Assembly: GCA_036654455.1 (NCBI GenBank)
Contig: JAVVRZ010000001.1
Coordinates: 279,332 to 343,331, forward strand
Reading direction: 5' to 3'
Origin: Clostridia bacterium
Lineage (GTDB): Bacteria > Bacillota > Clostridia > Christensenellales > CAG-314
Length of the DNA: 64,000 nucleotides
Shown here: piece by piece, positions 23,468 through 31,936 of the stretch
How the letters are laid out: each line of letters starts with the position of its first letter
Position numbering within the stretch: the stretch's first letter is position 1
Translations under genes and position numbers: made by a program
The notes under the pieces: model-generated
What the model was told of the DNA's origin: nothing
Seen by the model: the letters and a program-made list of their open reading frames with translations, nothing else
Database searches by the model: none

Positions 23468-25111
23468 ATGAAAAAAGAATATTATGAAGGTATTGACAAA
23501 CTGCATATTAGGTCAGCGCTTAATGCGCTTAATATACCGCTTGACAAACCTACGATAGCTATTATTTCAACTCAAAACGAGGCGGACCTATCTAACAATA
23601 CTCTTGAAATGGTAACTAAACGAGTGTGCGAAGGCGTGTTGAGCAATGGCGGTATTCCTAAAATTATGCACGTTTCAACCTTTTGCGATTCGACAATTTA
23701 TGGCACAGAACAAGCAAAATATGAAATTTTACTTCGCAACTCTATCGCTAATCAAATTGAAATGCTTGCAAGCAACAAATTTTTTGACGCCTTTGTCTTT
23801 GTCGCTTCTAACTCAATAGCCGTTGCTGGTATGCTTATGGGCGCTATACGAATTAACCTTCCGTGTATATTTGTAAGCGGTGGTACGATGGCGCCGATTA
23901 AGAGTTTGGTTGACGAACACATCGGTTATAACTACTGGTATACCGCTGTTGGCAAAATAAAAAATGGCGAAATAAACATTGACCAAGCCAAGAAAATTGA
24001 GCAAACTAAGCCCCTTTTTACCGGCATAGATTGCGAACTTTACGAACCTAACAGCATCAACTGTATGTTAGAGGTTCTAGGTTTGGCTGTATCGGGCAAT
24101 AGTACGGTTATGTCTTATTGCTCAACACGCCTTGACCTTGCCTACAAGAGCGGTCAAATAGTCCTAGAAATGATAAAAAACGACCTTACGCCCAGTAGAA
24201 TTATCAACGCAAATTCTCTTACGGCTTGCCTAGTCTACGACCTTACAGTCGGCGGAAGTTGTTCAAATATTCTGCATTTACTAGCCTTTGCAAATGAGAT
24301 AAAAAAATATTGGCGAATAGACACAATTAATTTTAACACAGTAGATTTACTTAGCAAGAAGATACCTGTTCTTTTTGCCAGTAGTGGCAATCGTAGCTTT
24401 GTCGAACTTCTCTGCGACGCAGGCGGAGTTTACGCCGTACTAGCTCAACTTAGTTCGCTTGCGTTAATTAATTGCGACTACCTAACTTATCTTAACAAGC
24501 CTATGTCTAAAATAGTATTTCAAGCCCCTATCAAAGATAACAAAATTATTAGAACGGCAAAAGAAGCTGTTAACCCAACCTCGTTTATTAGAGTCCTTAG
24601 CGGTAATATAGCGCAGGGCGCTCTACTTAAATTTGACGGAAAAACACCTATCTTTAATGGAACGGCAAAGGTGTACGAAAACGAAGAATCGCTTACTTAC
24701 GCTATTCTTGACCGTGAAATAAAAAAAGGCGCCGTAATAGTATTGCGTAACGAAGGTATTCAATCGGGCAATGGTATGCGTCAAATTATTCAACCTATGG
24801 CTCTTTTACACGGACTTGGATTAGATAAAGACGTGGCAATAATTACCGACGCAAGAATTTGCAGTTTCTATCAAGGTTTTGCAGTTGGTCACATTACGCC
24901 CGAAACAATCGCAAACAGTATTTTAAGTATAATTCAAGACGGCGACAATATTGAGATTAATACAATTAAGTGTAGACTTACCGTAGATATTAAGGCAAAA
25001 GAGATTTCCAAACGCAAAACTAACGCTATCGGCGAAACACAAGCAAATTCTGCCCTTGTTAAACGCTGTAAAAACATTTCTACTGCGGTTGAAGGTTGCG
25101 TAGAAAACTAA
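23468..25111 (+). CDS. IlvD/EDD-family protein lacking Fe-S cluster cysteines
   Basis: 547 residues, full length for dihydroxyacid or phosphogluconate dehydratases. Family landmarks are clear: DSTIYGTEQAKY (cf. DGISMGHEGMKY), LPCIFVSGGTM, GMRQIIQP, ITDARI and GHITPE. Residues that hold the Fe-S cluster and Mg are gone: the first Cys region reads QNEADLSN (36-43), CDK is ASN (113-115), the GACGG region reads GIDCELY with its Cys shifted by one, and the catalytic SGG becomes CSF (465-467). It is therefore unlikely to dehydrate sugar acids by the usual mechanism. A single gene with its own promoter and terminator, divergent from sigG. It may have become a binding protein or a different enzyme. 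Confidence 0.75.
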   Translation: MKKEYYEGIDKLHIRSALNALNIPLDKPTIAIISTQNEADLSNNTLEMVTKRVCEGVLSNGGIPKIMHVSTFCDSTIYGTEQAKYEILLRNSIANQIEMLASNKFFDAFVFVASNSIAVAGMLMGAIRINLPCIFVSGGTMAPIKSLVDEHIGYNYWYTAVGKIKNGEINIDQAKKIEQTKPLFTGIDCELYEPNSINCMLEVLGLAVSGNSTVMSYCSTRLDLAYKSGQIVLEMIKNDLTPSRIINANSLTACLVYDLTVGGSCSNILHLLAFANEIKKYWRIDTINFNTVDLLSKKIPVLFASSGNRSFVELLCDAGGVYAVLAQLSSLALINCDYLTYLNKPMSKIVFQAPIKDNKIIRTAKEAVNPTSFIRVLSGNIAQGALLKFDGKTPIFNGTAKVYENEESLTYAILDREIKKGAVIVLRNEGIQSGNGMRQIIQPMALLHGLGLDKDVAIITDARICSFYQGFAVGHITPETIANSILSIIQDGDNIEINTIKCRLTVDIKAKEISKRKTNAIGETQANSALVKRCKNISTAVEGCVEN

Positions 25112-25235
25112 TTATCAGTAAAAACTAAATAAATACATAAAACTAAACTGATAAGAAGAATATATTAAGATAAGAATTATAAAAATATTTAGTTAAGAAT
25201 ATTTAAAGTTAATAAATATAGAAGATATTTTATTT

Positions 25236-25266
25236 AAAAAGAACGGTAATTTATACCGTTCTTTTT
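25236..25266. terminator. Bidirectional terminator between IlvD-like gene and tdk
   Basis: AAAAAGAACGGTA at 25236-25248 pairs with TACCGTTCTTTTT at 25254-25266. A and T runs on both sides suit both convergent genes. Confidence 0.85.
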
Positions 25267-25347
25267 AAATATTTATGTATATTAAATTTTAATACTTTGT
25301 AAAAAGGATTTATTGTTTTTAACAAGATTAATTATATATTTTAAAAA

Positions 25348-25953
25348 CTATTTGTCTTGATTTTGTTTTTTAGCTTTGGCAAGTTCCTTTTTCCAACACC
25401 AATAACACAAATTCTCATAGGACTCGTCTCCGCCGATAAATACAATCGGGCCGTCGTCAACTACTTTTCCATCGATAAAACGCGCATTGATTGTACTTTT
25501 TGCTCCGCAACGACAAACTGACTTAATTTCTTGTATGCTATCGCAAAGTTCGACAATACGCTTGCTACCCTCAAATAATTCGCTCTTAAAATTGCTCATT
25601 AAGCCGTAGCAAAGTACGGGGACACTGCGTGTAACTTGTTTAAACTGTTCTACTTGAACCTTCGAACAAAATTGCGCTTCGTCGACGATAACGCAGTCAA
25701 ATTTGCCAAGTTGCTTAGTTAATTCCAAAAATTGTACGTAAACGTCGGTGGTTGGATTAAAAGTATAGCAAGGACTTTCTAGTCCTATTCTAGATTTAAC
25801 ATAGGCTTGCTCGCCAATATTATCTCTACTGTCAAGAGAGGGTTTGAGTAAAAGCACATTCATACCCTTTTGCTCGTAATTAAATTTACACATTAACGCT
25901 TGCGCAGACTTACTACTGCCCATAGTGCCATATTTAAAATATAATCTAGGCAT
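25348..25953 (-). CDS. tdk: Thymidine kinase (type II)
   Basis: 201 residues. Walker A-like loop GTMGSSKS (about 8-15), catalytic VIVDEAQF (about 88-95), and zinc-ribbon cysteines CRCG and CYWC are all present. It phosphorylates thymidine or deoxyuridine with ATP for salvage. It overlaps the preceding deoxynucleotide hydrolase by eight bases, with AAAAGGAG seven bases before the ATG. Last gene of a three-gene operon. Confidence 0.95.
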   Translation of the reverse strand: MPRLYFKYGTMGSSKSAQALMCKFNYEQKGMNVLLLKPSLDSRDNIGEQAYVKSRIGLESPCYTFNPTTDVYVQFLELTKQLGKFDCVIVDEAQFCSKVQVEQFKQVTRSVPVLCYGLMSNFKSELFEGSKRIVELCDSIQEIKSVCRCGAKSTINARFIDGKVVDDGPIVFIGGDESYENLCYWCWKKELAKAKKQNQDK

Positions 25954-26356
25954 TGCTTGCTCCTTTTAAAATATCGTTTAGTTGTTGACTTAATTGTTCG
26001 TTTGAAACATAACTTAAACAAATTAAGTTAGGATTTCCTTTAATCATACAAGAAATATCTAAGCCTTGCTCGTAAAAACAATAAATAGGTTTATGTTTTG
26101 CTTGGGCGTAAGCTATTTCGAACCCAACGCCAAGCGAGGCAACTGTAATTTCGGCAATTACAATATCGCTTTGGTCAAGCCAGGCAACGTCTTGTTCGTA
26201 TACTTGTTCGGGCGAACTTTTGCCAGTTACATATTTACAATCTGCAACGTGTTCGGTCAAAACTACGCCGTAACGTTTACAAATTTCTACCATAACCGCA
26301 TAAGTACTTACTTTCTGCCTGCCACCCTTAATAGAACCGCAAAAATATATGTTCAC
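25946..26356 (-). CDS. 2'-deoxynucleoside 5'-phosphate N-hydrolase (DNPH1/Rcl-like)
   Basis: 136 residues. FCGSIKGGRQ at 5-14, LTEHVAD at about 33-39, catalytic EQDVAWLDQSDIVIAE at about 54-69 and SLGVGFE at about 74-80 match mammalian DNPH1, which cuts the glycosidic bond of deoxynucleoside monophosphates. That differs from ordinary nucleoside deoxyribosyltransferases, which act on free nucleosides. The start is a GTG that shares one base with the DegV stop codon. Coupled to thymidine kinase, it may clear abnormal deoxynucleotides or recover bases. Confidence 0.8.
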   Translation of the reverse strand: MNIYFCGSIKGGRQKVSTYAVMVEICKRYGVVLTEHVADCKYVTGKSSPEQVYEQDVAWLDQSDIVIAEITVASLGVGFEIAYAQAKHKPIYCFYEQGLDISCMIKGNPNLICLSYVSNEQLSQQLNDILKGASNA

Positions 26357-27240
26357 TATCTTCTTTCCTGCTCGCTTAGAAAAATATAAGCGATTGCGTT
26401 AGGCCCTACGTGACACCCTATTGTAGGTCCCATAATGCGTATTGAAGGGCGGAATTTGTATTCGAGTTCGAGGGCGCTAGCTAGTTCGTTTGCCCCCAAA
26501 ACATTGTCGGTGTGAACAACGACCATACGGTTGTCTTTTGCAAGCGTAAACTTTTTACCTTCGGCAATTATAGCTTTAATCGCATTTTTTCTACCGCCAA
26601 TAACTTTTTTAATAACTTTAAGCTTGCCTTCTTTGTCAAAGGTAAGCACAACTTTGAGTTGGATTGCAGTGCCTATCATTGCGGCTGCGCCCGACACTCT
26701 ACCGCCACGTTTAAGATGAAATAAATCATCTACAATTACATAGTGTTGTATATGGTGTTTGATATTTTGAACATAATCAACCGTTTCTTGCATTGTTTTG
26801 CCGTTTTGTTGCATATCATAAGCAATCTTGACTAGCATACCTTGACCAACCGTTGTTGTGTGGCTCTCAATTACTTTGGCGCAAAAATTAGGGTATTGTT
26901 TTTTGACTTCTTCAATCGCTTGGTTAGCTACGTCCATCGTAGGGGCAAGACCATAAGAAATTGTAAAGTGTATTACATTATTATGTCCTTGCTCGGCTAA
27001 GCTGGCAAAATACTCTCTATGTTTCTCAAAATTATTCATAGAAGTTTTAACCGGTATAGCTTTTCTAAGAAGGTTATAGAAGTTGACATATTGTTGATAC
27101 TCGGTAAAATTATCGTCTACAAAGTGTATGCCATTTTGTTCTACCGTTAAAGTCAAGGGCAAATAGTCTAGCCCCATTTGCTTGACTTCGTCGACAAACA
27201 AGTCGCAAGTACTATCTGTTGAAATGTAAAAATTATCCAT
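26356..27240 (-). CDS. DegV family fatty-acid-binding protein
   Basis: 294 residues. The two-domain EDD fold is indicated by TDSTCDL at about 8-14, a TSM motif (about 61-63), SHTTTVGQGM and the domain 2 motif VDDLFHLKRGGRVSGAAAMIG. DegV proteins bind fatty acids and in some species deliver them to fatty-acid kinase (FakB role). No fakA is in this window. First gene of the operon with DNPH1 and tdk; the functional link is unclear. TAGGAG five bases before the ATG. Confidence 0.9.
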   Translation of the reverse strand: MDNFYISTDSTCDLFVDEVKQMGLDYLPLTLTVEQNGIHFVDDNFTEYQQYVNFYNLLRKAIPVKTSMNNFEKHREYFASLAEQGHNNVIHFTISYGLAPTMDVANQAIEEVKKQYPNFCAKVIESHTTTVGQGMLVKIAYDMQQNGKTMQETVDYVQNIKHHIQHYVIVDDLFHLKRGGRVSGAAAMIGTAIQLKVVLTFDKEGKLKVIKKVIGGRKNAIKAIIAEGKKFTLAKDNRMVVVHTDNVLGANELASALELEYKFRPSIRIMGPTIGCHVGPNAIAYIFLSEQERR

Positions 27241-27344
27241 TTTTCTCCTAATGCAATATCAAAAAAACTAAATTACGACAAATTTGATATTGAAGCGATG
27301 GTAAATTTATTTATCCTTTAAAAAACAAAAAGTATAATATAGTC
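27241..27344 (-). promoter_or_regulatory. 5' untranslated region of the degV operon
   Basis: About 100 bases from the promoter at 27345-27373 to the ATG. AT-rich, no riboswitch recognised. TAGGAGA provides the ribosome binding site. Confidence 0.5.
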
Positions 27345-27373
27345 ATTTTAACATAGACGCTTAAATTTTGCAA
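27345..27373 (-). promoter_or_regulatory. degV operon promoter, TTGCAA-N17-TAAAAT
   Basis: Minus strand -35 at 27368-27373, -10 at 27345-27350, spacing 17. Confidence 0.6.
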
Positions 27374-27399
27374 ATATATTTACCTTTTACCTAGACAAA

Positions 27400-27444
27400 A
27401 AATAATTAAATATGCGAGTAGCATATCTTATGATACTCGCATAT
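27400..27444 (-). terminator. Long orphan hairpin with U-rich tail
   Basis: ATATGCGAGTA at 27410-27420 pairs perfectly with TACTCGCATAT at 27434-27444. On the minus strand it is followed by TTAATTATTTTTTG. No annotated minus-strand gene ends here, so it may terminate an unannotated small RNA located between it and the tRNA promoter. Confidence 0.45.
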
Positions 27445-27527
27445 ATTGATAATGCAACACCGTATACGCTGTAATCATTAACGACATAAAATATTAAAAA
27501 GAATTTATTAAAAAATGATAAAAATGC

Positions 27528-27556
27528 TTGATTTTTACGCAAATATTTGATAAACT
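27528..27556 (+). promoter_or_regulatory. Promoter of second tRNA cluster, TTGATT-N17-TAAACT
   Basis: -35 at 27528-27533 and -10 at 27551-27556. The first tRNA starts 20 bases after the -10 box. Confidence 0.6.
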
Positions 27557-27576
27557 ATCAAGGCTAATATAGCAAT

Positions 27577-27651
27577 GCGGGAGTGGCTCAGTGGTAGAGC
27601 GTTGCCTTGCCAAGGCAAATGTCGCGGGTCCGAGTCCCGTCTCCCGCTCCA
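27577..27651 (+). tRNA. tRNA-Gly (GCC)
   Basis: Acceptor GCGGGAG with CTCCCGC, then T and CCA. Loop TTGCCAA gives anticodon GCC. Confidence 0.95.
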
Positions 27652-27678
27652 CAATTAAATTGTCCCCCACTTATAGTT

Positions 27679-27752
<74 letters not shown>

Positions 27753-27758
27753 AAAGCA

Positions 27759-27800
27759 AACCTATTGCCCTTACTTATATGGCGATAGGTTAGTTTTTTT
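27759..27800 (+). terminator. Terminator after tRNA-Cys
   Basis: AACCTATTGCC at 27759-27769 pairs with GGCGATAGGTT at 27781-27791 (one G-T pair) and is followed by seven T. It separates Gly-Cys from the Leu gene, whose own promoter was not found; read-through is likely. Confidence 0.75.
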
Positions 27801-27804
27801 AAAT

Positions 27805-27890
27805 GCCGATGTGGCGAAATGGCAGACGCAAGGGACTTAAAATCCCTCGAAGGCAACTTCATGCCGGTTCGAGTCCGGCCATCGGCACCA
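27805..27890 (+). tRNA. tRNA-Leu (TAA)
   Basis: Class II tRNA; acceptor GCCGATG with CATCGGC, then A and CCA. Loop CTTAAAA gives anticodon TAA. Confidence 0.95.
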
Positions 27891-27895
27891 ATAGC

Positions 27896-27923
27896 AAACG
27901 ACAATATTTATTGTCGTTTTTTT
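27896..27923 (+). terminator. Terminator of second tRNA cluster
   Basis: AAACGACAATA pairs with TATTGTCGTTT (27896-27919) with a very short loop and seven T. Confidence 0.85.
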
Positions 27924-28112
27924 ATATTTAAAGTAATTTTTAGCCTTGCAAATTTAATATAGGTTAAGAAGAATTAGCTTTTTGGTCGTATACAACGCAA
28001 GATTTTTTGTCCTTTGTCCTACCAAAAGTGCGTTCAATGCGGTATATCTTGTCAATTTGACTTTGCTATATTTTTAGCTGTGTCTATTACTATTCTTCTA
28101 CGTATCTTGCGA
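27924..28112. other. Intergenic between tRNA cluster and cyuA-like gene
   Basis: No gene or convincing structure seen between the two terminators. Confidence 0.5.
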
Positions 28113-28143
28113 GAAAAAAGCTCGACTAAATTTAGTCGAGCTT
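28113..28143 (-). terminator. Terminator of cyuA-pcp
   Basis: Palindrome AAGCTCGACTAAA / TTTAGTCGAGCTT at 28118-28143, with a T run on the minus strand. Confidence 0.8.
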
Positions 28144-28197
28144 AATTTATTATATAAAAATGTTTTAAAAAACAATATACAAATTGCTTAGACAAGT

Positions 28198-29469
28198 TTA
28201 TTCGGTCATAATCTTAATTATTTCTTTGTCGGTTTCACGCATTCCGTCTTTTGCAAGACGCCCGATATTTTTAATATTTTGTTCTACACCCTTAGTTACA
28301 AGCCCGTCGCCTGCATAAAATTGTTGACCTTGTTTATACATATTGTATCCTAAAATACCAGAGTAAATTGCTACCGCTATCTTACTTGCGCAAGAGGGTT
28401 TAGCTCCGTCGCAAACAACACCGCTAGATATTGCAAGTCCGTTTACAATAGTATGCGCAATAGTATCGGTGTCGCCGTCAATTAAATAAGCTATGCCTGA
28501 TGCCGAGCCGATACCAGCTGAGATTGCTCCGCAATACGCCGACAATTTGCCTATGCCTGTCTTTTGATGTATTGTAACTAAATTAGAAACTACTAAGGCT
28601 CTAAATAATTTGTCTTGACTTGCATTTAAATGTTTTGCATATTCAATTACAGGTAGACTTGCCGTCATACCTTGATTACCGCTTCCCGAAACAATTATTA
28701 CGGGTAGTTCGCAACCGCTCATACGCGCGTCGCTACCGGCAGACGCCATAGCCATAGCCCTAAATAGAACGTCGTCGCAAGTACTTAATACAATTTTACC
28801 TATATTTGCGCCATAATTATTATTTATACCCTCATAAGAAATTGCCGTATTATATTCTATTTGCCGGCTAATAGGTTCTTTAATATCTTCAACGTCAAGA
28901 GTATTTGCATAATCTACTATGTCTTCGATGTTAAGTAGCCCATATTCTTCGCAATAAACTTCTTGCTGTTCTTTTTCGTCAAGCGAGAATACAACTTTAT
29001 TATCTTTTTCTACCCTAATTATATTAGTATGAAGGTCGGCTAAAATTACTTTTGCGCAATGTTCGTCGTCTTGTACAAATAATTCGATATAAAGTTGCTT
29101 AGAAGAAGAACTTGGAGAAATAGAAATATTGTCTTTGAGCAAATATTCATCTATTTTTTGGCGTTGCCCGTCGTTAATATGAGAAAGAACTTCAAGTTTA
29201 TCGCTGAAATTTCCTGCGATTAGTCCGGCTACAAGCGAAACTTTAATGCCTTTAAGCCCCTTAGTATTGGGAACAACCACGCTTTTTGCATTTTTAATGA
29301 TATTACCGCACACAGATAAACTACACTTTGTGGGTAGTTTGCCTAGCGTTTCCCTAGCGACAGATGCGCAGTAAGCTAACGCAATAGGTTCGGTACAGCC
29401 AAAGGCTGCGACAAGTTCTTTACTAAGTATATGACAATATGCCTTGTATTTAGCATCGCTCTTTAACAT
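28198..29469 (-). CDS. L-cysteine desulfidase family protein (CyuA/YhaM, UPF0597)
   Basis: 423 residues. The N-terminal AAFGCTEPIALAYCAS contains a conserved Cys that ligates a 4Fe-4S cluster. Glycine-rich VSGSGNQGMTASLPVIEYA and SSGVVCDGAKPSCASKIA in the second half are typical of the serine-dehydratase alpha superfamily. CyuA cleaves L-cysteine to pyruvate, ammonia and sulfide in anaerobes. Preceded by a pyroglutamyl peptidase gene 28 bp away, suggesting linked peptide and amino-acid catabolism. ATAAGGAG lies seven bases before the ATG. Confidence 0.88.
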   Translation of the reverse strand: MLKSDAKYKAYCHILSKELVAAFGCTEPIALAYCASVARETLGKLPTKCSLSVCGNIIKNAKSVVVPNTKGLKGIKVSLVAGLIAGNFSDKLEVLSHINDGQRQKIDEYLLKDNISISPSSSSKQLYIELFVQDDEHCAKVILADLHTNIIRVEKDNKVVFSLDEKEQQEVYCEEYGLLNIEDIVDYANTLDVEDIKEPISRQIEYNTAISYEGINNNYGANIGKIVLSTCDDVLFRAMAMASAGSDARMSGCELPVIIVSGSGNQGMTASLPVIEYAKHLNASQDKLFRALVVSNLVTIHQKTGIGKLSAYCGAISAGIGSASGIAYLIDGDTDTIAHTIVNGLAISSGVVCDGAKPSCASKIAVAIYSGILGYNMYKQGQQFYAGDGLVTKGVEQNIKNIGRLAKDGMRETDKEIIKIMTE

Positions 29470-29497
29470 TTGTAACTCCTTATAGCAACTAATATAT

Positions 29498-30088
29498 TTA
29501 TTTAAGTGTTGCGTAGTAAATAATACTTTCTTTTATTGCAATTTCAATCGCATTAGTCATAAGACTAAGTTCCATGTAGGGAGCGCTAGGTTTATCTACG
29601 ACTTGTTCTTTTATATAAGGAACGTGTATAAAACCATTGATATAGCGTTTATTTTGTTGAAGCAATCTATATAAGACGCTATTGCAAACATACGAACCTG
29701 CTGAAAGCGACAAAACAACGGGAATATCAGCTTTTTTAATAGCTTCTACAATATTTTCAACTGGTAAAGTCGCAAAATACGCCGTTTGTCCGCCAAAAAT
29801 TAAATAGTCGGCATCGCCTACATTCTCTTTTATTTTATAGTTTAGTCCAACTTTTTCAATCGCTATTGCCTTGCTATTGCCAGATTGTCCAACATTTATA
29901 ATTATATCGGGATTATATTGAGATATTAAAGCGTTAAGTTCTTCAAAAGAACGTGAAAAGTCGGTAGTAATCTCTCTTACAATAATGTTAGCCCCTTCGA
30001 TTACACTAGGTAAATTCTTTACGGCTAAGTAAGAAGGGTTGACTACTTCTTTGCCAAAAGGCGTAAAACCCGTAACTAAAACAAGCAT
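29498..30088 (-). CDS. pcp: Pyroglutamyl-peptidase I
   Basis: 196 residues; usual length is about 200-215. VTGFTPFGKEVVNPS at 5-19, an INVGQSG block, the nucleophile motif LSLSAGSYVCNSVLYRLL (Cys near 135) and FIHVPY (His near 157) form the C15 peptidase signature. The conserved Glu of the triad should lie just after INVGQSG (IAIEKVGLNY). It removes N-terminal pyroglutamate in the cytoplasm. Probably co-transcribed with the cysteine desulfidase gene. Confidence 0.92.
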   Translation of the reverse strand: MLVLVTGFTPFGKEVVNPSYLAVKNLPSVIEGANIIVREITTDFSRSFEELNALISQYNPDIIINVGQSGNSKAIAIEKVGLNYKIKENVGDADYLIFGGQTAYFATLPVENIVEAIKKADIPVVLSLSAGSYVCNSVLYRLLQQNKRYINGFIHVPYIKEQVVDKPSAPYMELSLMTNAIEIAIKESIIYYATLK

Positions 30089-30241
30089 TAATTCTCCTTT
30101 TATTTGTCAACAGACCTTATAAATATTTGCAAATTTGTCCCGACCAACTTTTTTATTATAGCATAATCGAATTAAATTTGCAATATAAGCGTAGCAAATT
30201 AAAAGCCTATAAATTTTACAGCGATAGATTAATTGAACGTT

Positions 30242-31726
30242 TTATCTATTGTATTTTTGGCTAATATTTCTAATGTATTCGCTTAAATTTGCCGAAAAAT
30301 CTCTTTTATGCGTTCGATAACTCCAATTTAAACAAGACAATGTCGAAGGTAAATTCATTCTGCTTGACTTACCTTGACATAAGAAGTCTTGCAAGGGGAT
30401 AATCACCATATTTGAACGACTAGCGTAAGCAAGATTAATTAATGTTTGTATAGTATTTTTATAACCGTTAGAGCTATATTTAACGCCTAGCGCCTCGCAT
30501 TGAAGTTTAAGCTGTTTGTAAAACTCTTTTTTGTCACTTAGTTCCTTAATAAATTGAGCCAAAGGCGCATTATCGTGCGTGCCGGTGTATACGACACAAT
30601 TTTTATTGTAATTTGTAGGCTTATGACAATTTGCAGGGTCTTTATCAAAGGCAAATTCAAGAACTTTCATATTAGGATAATTCGTTTGTTTAACAAGCTC
30701 TTTTACATCGTCGTCAATTTGCCCTAAATCTTCGGCGATAATTTTTTTATCAAGCAAGTCTTTAAATAGGTCAAAACCTACGCCGACAAGCCATTTACCG
30801 CATTTGGCGGTAGTTTCTGCGTATGGAATTGCATAGTAATTTGCAAACCCTCTAAAATGGTCTATTCTTACATAATCGAAAAGTTTTAAAGCGTTATTTA
30901 TTCGGTCTATCCACCACTTATAGTTTGTCTGTTTGATATATTCCCAGTCATAGATAGGATTTCCCCAAAGTTGCCCGGATTGGCTAAAATAGTCGGGCGG
31001 ACAGCCTGCGACTACTGTTGGCTTTCTCTCTTTGTCGAGTAGAAACATTTGAGGATTTTCCCAAACTTCTAAGCTATCGTAAGATACATAAATAGGCATA
31101 TCGCCGATAATTTCAACGCCTAAATTATTAGCGTAACTTTTAAGAGCAAACCATTGTTGAAGAAAAATGTATTGCGTCCACTCCCAAAATTCTATGTTTT
31201 TACTTTGCGCAAGACAAAATTGGCTTAAAGCGACGCTGTCCCTATTGCGGTATTGTAGCCCCCATTTATCCCAACTAATACCCTTATGATGTTGTTTAAT
31301 GGACATAAATACGCCATAATTATGATATTTGCCTACTTTTAAAAAGTCGGCGTACTCTTGGCTGGGTTTAAATCTAGTAAACGCTTTAAAAAGCAAATTA
31401 AAACGGTTGTGATAAAGAAATTCGTAGTCGATAGGTTCAACATTATTTGTCGCAGTTAAAATATCTTCTTTGGTGAGCAAGTTCATATTCTCTAAAATAT
31501 CAAGGTCGATAAAATACTGATTAAAGGCATAACTGCAACAAGATTGGTACGGACTATCGCCATATCCAGTAGGCACAAGGGGCAATATTTGCCACAGTTT
31601 AAGCCCGCACGAATTTAAAAAATCTACAAAATTATAGGCGGACTTACCTAGGCTACCTATGCCGTAATCGCTAGGCAAAGAGCTTATGTGCATTAAAATT
31701 CCGCTTTTACGCAAGTTGTCAGTCAT
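30242..31726 (-). CDS. malQ: 4-alpha-glucanotransferase
   Basis: 494 residues, GH77. The N-terminus RKSGILMHISSLPSDYGIGSLG, FDYVRIDHFRGF (catalytic nucleophile Asp), KIIAEDLGQI (acid/base Glu region) and VYTGTHDNAP are all canonical. It moves alpha-1,4-glucan segments between maltodextrins or glycogen. No other glycogen gene is adjacent. GGGGGAG lies eight bases before the ATG. Confidence 0.96.
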   Translation of the reverse strand: MTDNLRKSGILMHISSLPSDYGIGSLGKSAYNFVDFLNSCGLKLWQILPLVPTGYGDSPYQSCCSYAFNQYFIDLDILENMNLLTKEDILTATNNVEPIDYEFLYHNRFNLLFKAFTRFKPSQEYADFLKVGKYHNYGVFMSIKQHHKGISWDKWGLQYRNRDSVALSQFCLAQSKNIEFWEWTQYIFLQQWFALKSYANNLGVEIIGDMPIYVSYDSLEVWENPQMFLLDKERKPTVVAGCPPDYFSQSGQLWGNPIYDWEYIKQTNYKWWIDRINNALKLFDYVRIDHFRGFANYYAIPYAETTAKCGKWLVGVGFDLFKDLLDKKIIAEDLGQIDDDVKELVKQTNYPNMKVLEFAFDKDPANCHKPTNYNKNCVVYTGTHDNAPLAQFIKELSDKKEFYKQLKLQCEALGVKYSSNGYKNTIQTLINLAYASRSNMVIIPLQDFLCQGKSSRMNLPSTLSCLNWSYRTHKRDFSANLSEYIRNISQKYNR

Positions 31727-31867
31727 AATCTTCTCCCCCCGCTTTTATCTAACGTAATAAAATATATTACTAATTTTACCACAACTGCCTAACTATAAGC
31801 AAGAAGAAATATCCCCCGCTTAAATAAATCTTTAATATTCTTTTAATTTAATTACAATTTATTTAAC

Positions 31868-31903
31868 AACAAAATCTACCGCCTAAAATATTTAAGCGGT
31901 AGA
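31868..31903 (-). terminator. Terminator of metallophosphoesterase gene
   Basis: TCTACCGC at 31875-31882 pairs with GCGGTAGA at 31896-31903, followed on the minus strand by TTTTGTTG. Confidence 0.7.
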
Positions 31904-31936
31904 ATATTACCAGTATTATAAAATTAATTTAACAAA

